This document shows positions 9,570-18,550 of a stretch of DNA of 64,000 nucleotides, one piece after another. The notes beneath the pieces are model-generated. The model had not been told where the DNA came from. It did no database searches and was given only the letters and a program-made list of their open reading frames with translations. The number at the start of each line of letters is the position of its first letter. Positions within the stretch are counted from its first letter, which is position 1. Both the position numbers and the translations under genes were made by a program. This DNA is from Streptomyces alboniger (GTDB taxonomy: Bacteria; Actinomycetota; Actinomycetes; Streptomycetales; Streptomycetaceae): assembly GCF_008704395.1 (NCBI RefSeq), contig NZ_CP023695.1, positions 434,001 through 498,000 on the forward strand, given 5' to 3'.

Positions 9570-10499
9570 TCACGGCCGCAACTGGAGACCCTGGCCGCCG
9601 TCATCGTCGACACCTACCGCAGACGGGCGCCGGCGCAGGACACCGGAGCCCACGGCCACTCCGACCCCGACAAGGGCGCTGCCGACGGCCTGGGCCGCGC
9701 CGTACGTGCCCGTGCCGACCAGGGGCGCGGTGCACGCCGCGGCGACCGGGATGAGGCCCGAGAAGAGCGTGGCCCGCTCGGCGCCGATGCGCTGGAGCCC
9801 CGTGTACCAGAGCACGAAGCCGACGACGGTGACGACGACCGCCTGCCACAGCAAAGCGGCGCCCTCGGTCCGGTCCGGCCACCGCACGAACTCGCTTCCG
9901 TCGAGGACGACACCGAGGGCGGCCGACTCGACGGCGGCGAGCGCGCACACCGTCGCCGCGAGCAGCCTGGGGCCGAGCGGACGCACCACGGGAACCGCGA
10001 GCACCGCGAACCCGACCTCCCCGGCGAGCGCGCCGACCGAGAAGAGGAGCCCCAGGCCGTCGGTGCGCCCCCACCCCTGGACGACGAAGGCGCCGACGGC
10101 GACGAAGAGCGCCCCCTGGATGACGGTGCGTTGAGGGGTACGACGTTCCAGGAGCGGTACCAGGAGGGCGACGATCACCGGGGCGCATCCTACGAAGACA
10201 CCCGGTACGGCAGGTTCCGCCGACCGTTCCGCGGCCAGGATGGCCATGTTGAATCCGACCATCCCCACAGCCGCCAGGAGCGCGAGGCGGCCCCACGCCC
10301 GCCGTGGCAGGCGTCGCAGGGCGGCGGTCCCGCCCTTTCCCGGCAAGGGCAGCAGGAGCAGGAAGGCCAGTCCGTAGCGGACGAACTGGCCCCCGGTGTA
10401 CGGATAGTCGCCCAGCAGGCTGTTCGCGGTGAAGGAGCCGCCGACGAGGAGGCATGCGAGGGCCGCGAGCAGCGCCCCGCGTGTGGAGTTCGCGTTCAT
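9570..10499 (-). CDS. EamA/DMT-family transporter
   Basis: A 309-residue integral membrane protein with about ten hydrophobic segments arranged as two EamA repeats (first half from LLAALACLLVGGSF, second from LGLLFSVGALAGEVGFAVLAV). The family exports or imports small metabolites, often amino acids or vitamins. It is transcribed away from a MocR-type regulator, with 99 bases between them. MocR proteins commonly control a divergent transporter or pyridoxal-metabolism gene, so this is the obvious target. The substrate cannot be told from sequence. Confidence 0.85.
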   Translation of the reverse strand: MNANSTRGALLAALACLLVGGSFTANSLLGDYPYTGGQFVRYGLAFLLLLPLPGKGGTAALRRLPRRAWGRLALLAAVGMVGFNMAILAAERSAEPAVPGVFVGCAPVIVALLVPLLERRTPQRTVIQGALFVAVGAFVVQGWGRTDGLGLLFSVGALAGEVGFAVLAVPVVRPLGPRLLAATVCALAAVESAALGVVLDGSEFVRWPDRTEGAALLWQAVVVTVVGFVLWYTGLQRIGAERATLFSGLIPVAAACTAPLVGTGTYGAAQAVGSALVGVGVAVGSGVLRRRPSAVGVDDDGGQGLQLRP

Positions 10500-10534
10500 G
10501 CCCCGACGCTAGGAAGGCGGGCGGCCCGCATTAA

Positions 10535-10569
10535 GGTCCACTTCCACAGCTGGTTCGGGGACCACTTCC
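10535..10569. promoter_or_regulatory. Candidate MocR operator: two direct repeats
   Basis: GGTCCACTTCC at 10535-10545 and GGACCACTTCC at 10559-10569 are direct repeats (10 of 11 bases identical) spaced 24 bases start to start in the divergent EamA-MocR intergenic region. Direct repeats at near two-turn spacing are typical for dimeric MocR/GabR/PdxR regulators. The reverse complement GGAAGTGGTCC resembles the AAGTGG-type PdxR motif as I recall it. Confidence 0.55.
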
Positions 10570-10598
10570 CCGCTCCCCTCTCCAGCGAGGTGAATCCT

Positions 10599-12072
10599 GT
10601 GGGACAGGGTCCGGTGGACGGCCCAGATGGCAACACGGCCTGGGAGTTGCTGCTCCCGGCGGTCTCCGCTCCCGCGCGCAGCCGTGGCCGCAGCCTGCGC
10701 TCGGCCCTGCGGGAGGCCGTCAGATCAGGGCGGCTCGCACCGGGCACGCGGCTCCCGTCCAGCCGTGAACTCGCCGCCGACCTCGGCGTCTCGCGCGGCC
10801 TGATCACCGAGGCGTACGAACAGTTGACGGCCGAGGGCTATCTGCGCAGCGACCGGGGGGGCGGGGACCTGGGTGGGCGCGGCGGCGCGGGCCGCGGCGC
10901 CCCCGGTGCGCGATCGGGCACCCCGGCCCGGACACGCGCGCGTGGACTTCCTCCCCGGCGTGCCCGACCTCTCGCTGTTCCCCCGCACGGCCTGGGCCGC
11001 CGCCCACCGCCAAGTACTCGCCGAACTGCCGCACCACATGCTGGGCTACCCCGATCCCCGCGGGCTGCCCCAACTGCGTACGGTCCTCGCGGACCTGCTG
11101 GTGCGGCGCCGGGGCGTGGTCGCGGACCCCGAGCGCGTCATCGTGTGCTCCGGAGTGGCGCAGGCCATGACGCTGCTGGCGCTGGCGCTCCGCGCGCGTG
11201 GGCGGACGACGGCCGGTGTCGAGTCCCCCGGGAGCCCCGAGCACGAGACGCTGCTCGCCGCAGCGGGCATCACCTCGGTGGGCGTCCCCGTGGACGACGA
11301 GGGCGTGGACTTGCGGGCACTGCGGGAACGGGACGTACGCGCGGTCGTCACCACGCCCGCCCACCAGTTCCCCTCGGGGATCGGCTACTCCGCGGCGCGG
11401 CGTGCCGAACTCCTGGACTGGGCGCGGTCGGTGGACGGTCTCGTCATCGAGGACGACTACGACGGGGACTTCCGCTACGACCGTGCCCCCGTGGGGGCCT
11501 TGCAGGGCCTCGACCCCGAACACGTCGCCTACACCGGCTCGGTGAGCAAGTCACTCGCCCCGGGCCTGCGCCTGGGCTGGCTCCTGGTGCCGGACGGCCT
11601 CGCCGAGGAGGTCGTCGAGCGCAAGCGCGTGATGGACCTGGGCAATCCGGCGCTGGACCAGGCGCTCCTGGCCCGCTTCGTCGAACGGGGCGACTACGAC
11701 CGGCAGCTGCGCCGCTGCCAGCGCGCCTACCGGGACCGCAGGGACGCTCTTGTCGCGGCGCTGCGTGAGCATCTGCCGGGCGTGCGCGTGACGGGGATCG
11801 CGGCGGGCCTGCACGTCATCGCCCGGCTGCCCGGCAGCCGATGGGGGCCGCAGGACGTCTTCCTGGAGCGGGCCGCGGCGGCCGGGGTCGCGCTCCGCCC
11901 GCTCAGTGACTACGGGCCACCGGCCGGGCCCGGTGTGAGCCTCGTCCTCGGGTACGCGCACCTGACACCCGCCCGGATCACCGAGGGCGTCCGGCTGCTG
12001 GCCGACGCCGTCCGAGGGTCGCGAGGGATTCAGGCGTTGGACCACGCGCGCGTGCAGAGCACCAGACCGTAG
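10599..12072 (+). pseudogene. MocR-type regulator (GntR HTH + aminotransferase fold), frameshifted
   Basis: The N-terminal part (frame from GTG 10599, GAGG 8 bases upstream) has a GntR winged helix: LREAVRSGRLAPGTRLPSSR then ELAADLGVSRGLITEAYEQL. After LRSDRGGG the frame is lost. The next frame continues with TWVGAAARA and a full class I aminotransferase fold, including EDDYDGDFRYDR and the PLP lysine in YTGSVSKSLAPGLRLGW. MocR proteins normally read GxGTWV at this point, so one extra G in the G-rich run 10855-10866 explains the break exactly. All other motifs are intact to the stop. It is therefore either a very recent mutation or a sequencing error. Its 3' end overlaps the convergent VOC gene by 43 bases. 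Presumed role: PLP-sensing regulator of the divergent EamA gene. Confidence 0.85.
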
Positions 12073-12440
12073 CCGTCGGGGTCCTCGACCGTGACGCCCC
12101 ACTCGTTCCAGTAGGGGTTGGGCGACTGGACCCGCTTGCCACCGTGCTCCTCGAGGCGTGCCAGCAGTTCCTCGGGGACCTCGCCGTCGACGTAGACGAC
12201 GAGCAGGTCCTCCTCGGTGGGGCGCGGCTGGACCGGAGCCGCGGCCTCGTGGACGAGTTCGAGGTGCCAGGACGCGTCCGGCCAGCCGACCATGAGCAGT
12301 TCGTGCTCCCCGGGAGCGTCGCCGCCCTCCGCCCGGTAGACCACCTTCAGTCCGAGTCCGTCGACCCAGAAGCGCTCCGCGACCGCCAGGTCGCGGGAGG
12401 GACGGGCGATACGGATGTGGCTCTGACCGTTGACAGGCAC
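12030..12440 (-). CDS. VOC/glyoxalase superfamily protein
   Basis: A 136-residue single-domain protein with two beta-alpha-beta-beta-beta modules: HIRIARPSRDLAVAERFWVDGLGLKVVYR and, later, GVTVEDPDGYGLVLC. This is the standard glyoxalase/bleomycin-resistance/dioxygenase fold, in which His and Glu residues usually bind a metal. Candidate ligands are the His near the N-terminus, the HLELVHE segment and the final beta strand. The start is a GTG at 12440. Function cannot be narrowed beyond superfamily (isomerase, dioxygenase or drug-binding protein). It is convergent with and overlaps the MocR gene end. Confidence 0.8.
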   Translation of the reverse strand: MPVNGQSHIRIARPSRDLAVAERFWVDGLGLKVVYRAEGGDAPGEHELLMVGWPDASWHLELVHEAAAPVQPRPTEEDLLVVYVDGEVPEELLARLEEHGGKRVQSPNPYWNEWGVTVEDPDGYGLVLCTRAWSNA

Positions 12441-12634
12441 GGGAGTCCCCCTTCTGTGCGGCTCGCCCGGTTGCTTGCCGCGGTCCTGAGCCTAGGCAGA
12501 GGATGATCACGCGGCCATCGGCCGTCCGTCCTGGTACAAACGGCCCCGGGCATCCGTCCACAGACCTGCGACCATCGGCCGAGGCTGGTCAGGCACCCGC
12601 ACACTGGTCGCACCCGTCAACTGGAGGCGCAGTC

Positions 12635-14215
12635 ATGTCACAACGTCAGCCGAGTCCCGCCCCCCGCCGCCGCAGCGTGCTGCGCGGATCGCTCGCCGTA
12701 CCGGCGGCGCTCGCCGTGCCCGCGCTGGCGGGGGCGGCGCCCTCGTTCGCGCTGTCGGGACGTCCGAGAGCCCGGTGGGGCGTCCAGGCGGGGGACGTGA
12801 CCGCGCACGCGGGGCTCGTCTGGGTGCGGTCCGACCGTCCGGCCCGGATGATCGTGGAGACCTCGGCCACGGAGTCGTTCCGCAACGCACGCCGCTGGCA
12901 GGGGCCGTTGCTCGGTCCGGGCACGGACTTCACGGGCACGACCAGGCTGCGCGGACTGCCCGCGGGGGAGCAGATCCACTACCGGGTGCTGCTGGCCGAC
13001 CCCGACGACCCGCGGCGCACCGGAGAGCCGGTCACCGGCACGTTCCGTACGACGCCGAAGGGCCGCAAGGAGGGGGTGCGCTTCCTGTGGTCGGGGGACA
13101 TCGCCGGGCAGGGCTGGGGCATCAACCCCGATCGCGGCGGCTTCCGTGTGTTCGAGGAGATGCGCCGCCGCGACCCCGACTTCTTCCTGTGCAGCGGTGA
13201 CACCATCTACGCCGACGGGCCGATCCTGCCGAGCGTCACCCTCCCCGACGGCTCGGTGTGGCGGAACGTCACGACGGAGGAGAAGTCCAAGGTCGCCGAG
13301 TCCCTGGCCGAGTTCCGCGGCGCGTTCCGCTACAACCTGCTCGACGAGAACGTACGGCGGTTCAACGCCCAGGTGCCGTCGATCGTCCAGTGGGACGACC
13401 ACGAGGTGCGCAACAACTGGTACCCGGGGCAGATCCTGGACGACGCCCGCTACACCGAGAAGAACGTCGACGTGCTGGCGGGGCGCTCCTTGCGGGCGTT
13501 CAGCGAGTACTACCCCCTCTCGACGCTGCCGCCGGGCGACGAGGACGGGCGGGTGTACCGGGTCCTGCGGCACGGCCCGCTCCTGGATGTGTTCGTCCTG
13601 GACATGCGCTCATACCGGAACGCCAACTCCCCCAACAGACAGACCGAGGACGCCACCGGCATCCTCGGCGCCCGTCAGCTGGCCTGGCTGAAGCGGGAGC
13701 TGTCGCGCTCGCGGGCGGTGTGGAAGGTGATCGCGTCGGACATGCCGCTGGGTCTCGTCGTACCCGACGGCAGGGTGAACTTCGAGGCCGTGGCGCAGGG
13801 CGACCCCGGTGCCCCGCTGGGCCGCGAGCTCCAGATCGCCGACCTCCTGCGGCACATCAAGCACCGCAGGATCACGGGCACGCTGTGGCTCACGGCCGAC
13901 GTGCACTACACCTCGGCGCAGCACTACGACCCGTCGCGTGCCGCGTTCAAGGACTTCGCGCCGTTCTGGGAGTTCGTGTCCGGGCCACTGGCCGCGGGAG
14001 GCTTCCCGGCGACGAAGCTCGACGGGACGTTCGGCCCCGAGCAGAAGTTCATCAAGGCCCCGGCCCGCGCGAACACCTCCCCGGCCGAGACCCCGCAGTA
14101 CTTCGGCGAGGTCGACATCGACGGGGACAGCGGCGACCTCACCGTGCGCCTGCGGCAGGAGGGCGGCGGCGTGCTGTTCACGCGCGTCCTGCGGCCCGGC
14201 CGGGTGGGGCAGTAG
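12635..14215 (+). CDS. phoD: Alkaline phosphatase D (PhoD-like), Tat-exported
   Basis: A 526-residue phosphodiesterase/phosphatase. The N-terminus has a twin-arginine signal (RRRSVLRG then a hydrophobic Ala/Val/Pro stretch ending near AGAAPSFA). An N-terminal Ig-like PhoD_N domain (VRSDRPARMIVETS) precedes the calcineurin-like metallophosphatase domain. Metal-binding motifs are visible: SGDTIYADGP, WDDHEVRNNW and TADVHYTSAQHYDP. The enzyme would release phosphate from phosphodiesters or monoesters outside the cell. GGAGG lies about 8 bases before the ATG at 12635. PhoD genes in streptomycetes are commonly PhoP-regulated, but I saw no clear PHO box by eye in the 194-base upstream gap. It appears monocistronic. 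Confidence 0.9.
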   Translation: MSQRQPSPAPRRRSVLRGSLAVPAALAVPALAGAAPSFALSGRPRARWGVQAGDVTAHAGLVWVRSDRPARMIVETSATESFRNARRWQGPLLGPGTDFTGTTRLRGLPAGEQIHYRVLLADPDDPRRTGEPVTGTFRTTPKGRKEGVRFLWSGDIAGQGWGINPDRGGFRVFEEMRRRDPDFFLCSGDTIYADGPILPSVTLPDGSVWRNVTTEEKSKVAESLAEFRGAFRYNLLDENVRRFNAQVPSIVQWDDHEVRNNWYPGQILDDARYTEKNVDVLAGRSLRAFSEYYPLSTLPPGDEDGRVYRVLRHGPLLDVFVLDMRSYRNANSPNRQTEDATGILGARQLAWLKRELSRSRAVWKVIASDMPLGLVVPDGRVNFEAVAQGDPGAPLGRELQIADLLRHIKHRRITGTLWLTADVHYTSAQHYDPSRAAFKDFAPFWEFVSGPLAAGGFPATKLDGTFGPEQKFIKAPARANTSPAETPQYFGEVDIDGDSGDLTVRLRQEGGGVLFTRVLRPGRVGQ

Positions 14216-14332
14216 CCGGGCGGGCCGGGCCGAGAGTGGGCACGAAAGGGTGCGAAGAGGGCAGATGGCCTCTTAACCCATCAGTCACAAGGCGTTCGTG
14301 ATCAGGCAACACCGGTCCCGCAGAGTGTCCGT

Positions 14333-15799
14333 ATGAGAGCTGAGATGTCTGACGTGACACGGACCAAGCACGGTCGCCCCGTTCACCACTGGCGGCGCGA
14401 CGTGGTCGAGCTGGCCGCCCTGTTCACCGCCGTCGCGGTGGCGGACACCGTGGCGAACTCGATCGGGCACGGCCCCGACGGGCCCGCCCTGCTCGTGATC
14501 TCGGCCGTGGTGCTGCTCGCCACGGCCGGGTTCCACATCTGGTGGGCGCGGCGCCACAACCACGCCCCGCCGAGTCCGCACGATACCGGCGCCCGGCCGC
14601 CCGCCGTCGCGGAACAGGCCGGGCCCACCACCTCCGCGACCCCGGCCGAGTCCTCCCCCGGCCCGTCCGGGGCGACGACGCTGTGGCGGATGCGTACGAC
14701 CGTACGAGACGAGCCGGGTTCGCTGGCCGCGCTGTGCGTGGCGCTCGCCGGTCGGCGGGTGGACATCCTGAGCCTCCAGGCGCACCCGCTGGCCGAGGGC
14801 ACGGTCGACGAGTTCCTGCTGCGCACCCCCGAGGCGCTGGATGCCGCGGAGATCACCCGGTCGATCTCGCAGGCGGGCGGCACCGGGACCTGGATCGAAC
14901 GCGCCGACGCCCATGACCTTGTGGACGCCCCCACCCGCATCCTGGGCCTGGCCACCCGCACCGCCCTGGACGCGGCGGAGCTGCCGCTGGCGCTGCGGCA
15001 GCTCCTGGGCCGCTGCACCATCCGGTCACTGCCCGCCGGGACGCGGGCGGTCAGGCGCGGGGGCGGGGGCGGGACGGCGCCCGAGGAGACGGTCCCGGGC
15101 GACGGCGTACTCGAAGGGACGGTGCTGCGGCTCAAGGGTCCGGAGGGTGAAGTGATCAGCGTGGAGCGGCCGTATCTGCCGTTCACACCCACGGAGTTCG
15201 CTCGCGCGCGTGCGCTGGTGGAACTCGACACGCGGCTCGGCCCGCGCATTCCGCGCGGCCAGGACGTGCTGACGCTGCCCGAGGGCAACTCCATCACCCT
15301 GCGCCGGGCCGACACGGCCGACGTCGGGGCCGCCAAGGCCATGCACGACCGCTGCTCGCGGCGCACGCTGAGCATGCGCTACCACGGCCCGGTGCGGGAC
15401 GCCGACCGCTACCTCTGCCACCTGCTCAGCCCGAGGTTCGGCCGCACCCTCGCGGTGCAGACCGCCTCCGGCCGGATCGTCGGCATCGGCCATCTGCTCT
15501 GGGACGGCGACGAGACCGAGATCGCACTGCTCGTCGAGGACGACTGGCAGCGGCGCGGCATCGGCGGCCAACTCCTCCGTCGCCTCGTGTCATTGGCGGT
15601 CGAGGCGGGTTGCGAGAGCGTGTACGCGGTCACGCAGGCGTCCAACACGGGCATGGTCGCCGCGATGCGCGGGCTCGGCCTGCCGCTCGACTACCAGATC
15701 GAGGAGGGCACGCTGGTGATCACGGCCCGCCTCGACGCGACGCCCGGCGGTTCGCAGCTGCCGCCTAGTGAGGATCGCCCCGCACGAAACCTCCGCTGA
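14333..15799 (+). CDS. Membrane-anchored ACT-domain / GNAT acetyltransferase fusion
   Basis: A 488-residue protein with an unusual build. Two hydrophobic helices (about residues 25-43 and 51-71) come first, then a Pro/Ala-rich linker. An ACT-like regulatory domain starts near residue 115 (LWRMRTTVRDEPGSLAALC; GRRVDILSLQAHPL). A middle region follows, then a C-terminal GNAT domain (ITLRRADTADV; EIALLVEDDWQRRGIGGQLLRRLVSLA) with the acetyl-CoA pyrophosphate-binding QRRGIG. ACT domains usually sense amino acids, so amino-acid-controlled acetylation at the membrane is a reasonable inference. An ATG at 14345 is an alternative start with similar support. The acceptor substrate is unknown. Confidence 0.75.
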   Translation: MRAEMSDVTRTKHGRPVHHWRRDVVELAALFTAVAVADTVANSIGHGPDGPALLVISAVVLLATAGFHIWWARRHNHAPPSPHDTGARPPAVAEQAGPTTSATPAESSPGPSGATTLWRMRTTVRDEPGSLAALCVALAGRRVDILSLQAHPLAEGTVDEFLLRTPEALDAAEITRSISQAGGTGTWIERADAHDLVDAPTRILGLATRTALDAAELPLALRQLLGRCTIRSLPAGTRAVRRGGGGGTAPEETVPGDGVLEGTVLRLKGPEGEVISVERPYLPFTPTEFARARALVELDTRLGPRIPRGQDVLTLPEGNSITLRRADTADVGAAKAMHDRCSRRTLSMRYHGPVRDADRYLCHLLSPRFGRTLAVQTASGRIVGIGHLLWDGDETEIALLVEDDWQRRGIGGQLLRRLVSLAVEAGCESVYAVTQASNTGMVAAMRGLGLPLDYQIEEGTLVITARLDATPGGSQLPPSEDRPARNLR

Positions 15800-15841
15800 A
15801 TCATGGTGACGCGCACCCTCCCCTCGTACGAGGATGTCCGC

Positions 15842-17557
15842 ATGTCAGCCATGAAGAACCCGCATCCGAACACCGGCCCCCTGCCTCGCGAGGTCGCCGA
15901 CTCCTACGTCGACGAACTCATCGCCCTGGACCCCATCATCGGCACCTATCTCGGTGTGCGGGAGAGCAGCGGCAAGCTGCCCGACACCTCGCCCGCGGGC
16001 CGGGACGCCGTCGCCCGGCTGGCGCGGACGACCCTGGTCCGGCTCGACGAGGCCGAAGCCCGGCCGGGCGCCGACAGCGAGATCGAGCGCCGTTGCGGAC
16101 GGCTGCTGCGGGAGCGGCTCACCGCCGAACTCGCCTTGCACGACACGGGTGAAGAGCTGCGCTGGGTCGGCAATCTGCACACGGTTCCGCACGCGGTGCG
16201 CGAGATCTTCACCGTGACGCCCATGGAGACCGAGGAGGACTGGGCGGCGATCGCCGAACGGCTGCGAGCCGTGCCGACCGCGTTCGAGGGCTATCGCGCC
16301 TCGCTCGAACTCGGTCTCGACCGCAAGCTGTTCGGCGCGCCGCGCCCCACGGCCACGTTCATCGAGCAGCTCACCGAGTGGGCGGGCGAGGAGCCCGGGG
16401 CAGACGGCCGTGGCTGGTTCGAGGAGTTCGCCTCCGCAGGTCCGGAGGCGCTCCGCGCCGAGCTTGACACCGCGGCGCGCGCCGCCACGGCCTCCGTCGT
16501 GGCGCTGCGCGACTGGATGCGGGAGGTGTACGCACCCTCGATCGAGGGCTCCCCCGACACCGTGGGCCGCGAGCGCTACGGGGTCCTGGCCCGCTACTTC
16601 AACGGCGCCGACCTGGATCTCGACGAGGCCTACGCGTACGGCTGGTCGGAGTTCCACCGGCTGCTCGCGGAGATGCGGACCGAGGCCGAGAAGATCCTGC
16701 CGGGCGCGGCCACGCCGTGGGTGGCGCTCGCCCACCTCGACGAGCACGGGACCCGCATCGAGGGCGTGGAGGAGGTGCGGGCCTGGCTCCAGGAACTGAT
16801 GAACGAGGCGATCGAGGCGCTGGACGGCACGCACTTCGAACTCGCCGCGCGGGTACGGAAGGTGGAGTCGCACATCGCCCCGCCGGGCGGCGCCGCCGCC
16901 CCTTACTACACGGCCCCGTCCGAGGACTTCTCACGCCCCGGCCGCACCTGGCTGCCGACCATGGGTGACACCAGCTTCCCCGTCTACGACCTCGTCTCCA
17001 CCTGGTACCACGAGGGCGTGCCCGGCCATCACCTCCAGCTGGCGCAGTGGGCGCACGTCGCGGAGAACCTCTCCCGCTATCAGGCGACCGTCGGCATCGT
17101 CAGCGCCAACGCCGAGGGCTGGGCGCTGTACGCGGAGCGGCTCATGGACGAGCTGGGGTTCCTCACGGACCCCGAGCGCAGGCTCGGCTATCTGGACGCC
17201 CAGATGATGCGCGCGCTGCGGGTGATCGTCGACATCGGCATGCACCTGGAGCTGGAGATCCCGGCGGACTCCCCCTTCCACCCGGGTGAGCGCTGGACGC
17301 CGGACCTGGCGCAGGAGTTCTACGACGCGCATTGCAGCCGTCCGACGGACTACGTCGCGAGCGAGCTGACGCGTTACCTCACGATTCCCGGCCAGGCGAT
17401 CGGCTACAAGCTGGGTGAGCGTGCCTGGCTCCTCGGCCGTGAGAACGCGCGCCGCCGCCACGGCGACGCGTTCGACGCCAAGGCGTGGCACATGGCGGCG
17501 CTTTCCCAGGGCTCGCTCGGTCTGGACGACCTGGTGGACGAACTGTCCGCGCTGTGA
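15842..17557 (+). CDS. DUF885 family predicted zinc metallopeptidase
   Basis: A protein of about 571 residues and largely helical. The C-terminal part carries WYHEGVPGHHLQL, the HExxPGHH motif characteristic of DUF885 proteins and related to the zinc site of M1/M3-like peptidases. A downstream Glu (NAEGWALYAERLMDELG) is positioned as the likely third ligand. GAGGA sits 7 bases before the ATG at 15842; an in-frame ATG at 15803 would add 13 residues without a good ribosome site. No signal peptide is evident, so it should be cytoplasmic. The substrate is unknown. It is convergent with the SDR gene across a hairpin. Confidence 0.8.
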   Translation: MSAMKNPHPNTGPLPREVADSYVDELIALDPIIGTYLGVRESSGKLPDTSPAGRDAVARLARTTLVRLDEAEARPGADSEIERRCGRLLRERLTAELALHDTGEELRWVGNLHTVPHAVREIFTVTPMETEEDWAAIAERLRAVPTAFEGYRASLELGLDRKLFGAPRPTATFIEQLTEWAGEEPGADGRGWFEEFASAGPEALRAELDTAARAATASVVALRDWMREVYAPSIEGSPDTVGRERYGVLARYFNGADLDLDEAYAYGWSEFHRLLAEMRTEAEKILPGAATPWVALAHLDEHGTRIEGVEEVRAWLQELMNEAIEALDGTHFELAARVRKVESHIAPPGGAAAPYYTAPSEDFSRPGRTWLPTMGDTSFPVYDLVSTWYHEGVPGHHLQLAQWAHVAENLSRYQATVGIVSANAEGWALYAERLMDELGFLTDPERRLGYLDAQMMRALRVIVDIGMHLELEIPADSPFHPGERWTPDLAQEFYDAHCSRPTDYVASELTRYLTIPGQAIGYKLGERAWLLGRENARRRHGDAFDAKAWHMAALSQGSLGLDDLVDELSAL

Positions 17558-17563
17558 CGGGGA

Positions 17564-17608
17564 GGGGCGGCGGGCGGGCGCCTACGGGCGTACCCGCGCC
17601 GCCGCCCC
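17564..17608. terminator. Hairpin between convergent DUF885 and SDR genes
   Basis: GGGGCGGCGG (17564-17573) pairs with CCGCCGCCCC (17599-17608). The 10-bp GC stem lies in the 61-base gap of two convergent genes, and both stops are within 12 bases of an arm. It is consistent with a shared terminator lacking a T-tract. Confidence 0.6.
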
Positions 17609-17618
17609 CAAAGGCTGG

Positions 17619-18464
17619 TCAGCGGCGGAAGCCGCCCTCGGAGTCGATGACCTGGCCGGTGATCCAGGCCGCCTCGTCGGTGGCGAGCCAGGCGATGAGC
17701 CGGGCCGGGTCGTCGGGCATCCCCCAGCGGCCGGCCGGAAAGCGGGCCTCGACCTGCGCGTAGGCCTCGCCTGTGAGGTAATCGGTGTCCACGGGGCCCG
17801 GGTTGACGCAGTTCACGGTGATGGCGAGGTCGGCGAGGCCGGTGGCGAGCGAACGGGTCGCCGAGGCCAGCGCGCCCTTCTGCAGACCGTACGCGATCTC
17901 GTCCGGCATGCCGCCCGCGATGTCCTGCCCGGAGGTCATCAGCACGACGCGCCCGCCGGGGGTCCGGGGCGCCGACCGGGCGCGCAGCCGGGCGTACGCC
18001 TGGACGAGCAGGATCACGGAGCGGGTGTCGACCGCCCAGTGCGCGTCGAGCATGGCGGCGTCGACGGCGTCGAGGGGACCGTCGCCACCGCTCAGCGCGT
18101 GGTTGGCGACGAGGATGTCGAGCCGTCCGCCGAGCGCGTCGGCCGCCGTGCCGATCAGCTCGGCCGGCGCGGAGGGCTCCGCCAGGTCGCCGGGTCCCGC
18201 GCACACCGTCGCGTCCGGGTCGCCGAGCGCCTCACGCACGCCCTCGACGACGTCGTCCGGCCGGTCCGCGCCCCAGGGCATGGCGTCATCGTGGGGCACG
18301 TGGTGGTGCAGATACACCCCGGCTCCATAGGCGGCGAGCCGACGCGCCACCGCGTACCCGATGCCGGCGCGTCGGCTGGCCCCGGTGACGAGAGCGGTAC
18401 GGCCGCGCAACGGAAGGGGATCGCGGCGGAGTTGGGCGGGCGAGGGAGGCGGCAGGTGCGGCAT
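17619..18464 (-). CDS. Short-chain dehydrogenase/reductase (SDR)
   Basis: A 281-residue Rossmann-fold oxidoreductase. The cofactor motif TGASRRAGIG starts near residue 27, followed by LVANHAL (NNAG-like position with NHA). The catalytic Ser lies in MTSGQ and Tyr-Lys in YGLQK. VNPGPVDTDYL and WITGQVIDSEGGF near the C-terminus are typical of classical SDRs that act on hydroxy/keto substrates. The basic Arg residues in the glycine-rich loop suggest NADP(H). The N-terminal extension of about 20 residues is Pro-rich. It stands alone, so the substrate is not evident from neighbours. Confidence 0.88.
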   Translation of the reverse strand: MPHLPPPSPAQLRRDPLPLRGRTALVTGASRRAGIGYAVARRLAAYGAGVYLHHHVPHDDAMPWGADRPDDVVEGVREALGDPDATVCAGPGDLAEPSAPAELIGTAADALGGRLDILVANHALSGGDGPLDAVDAAMLDAHWAVDTRSVILLVQAYARLRARSAPRTPGGRVVLMTSGQDIAGGMPDEIAYGLQKGALASATRSLATGLADLAITVNCVNPGPVDTDYLTGEAYAQVEARFPAGRWGMPDDPARLIAWLATDEAAWITGQVIDSEGGFRR

Positions 18465-18550
18465 GACTCCTCATGATGGGCGCCGAGGCTGTGCTGCGCA
18501 CGGCATTTCAACGGGGCTGAGTGCTCACCACGGCGTCGGTGCCCGTGCCA

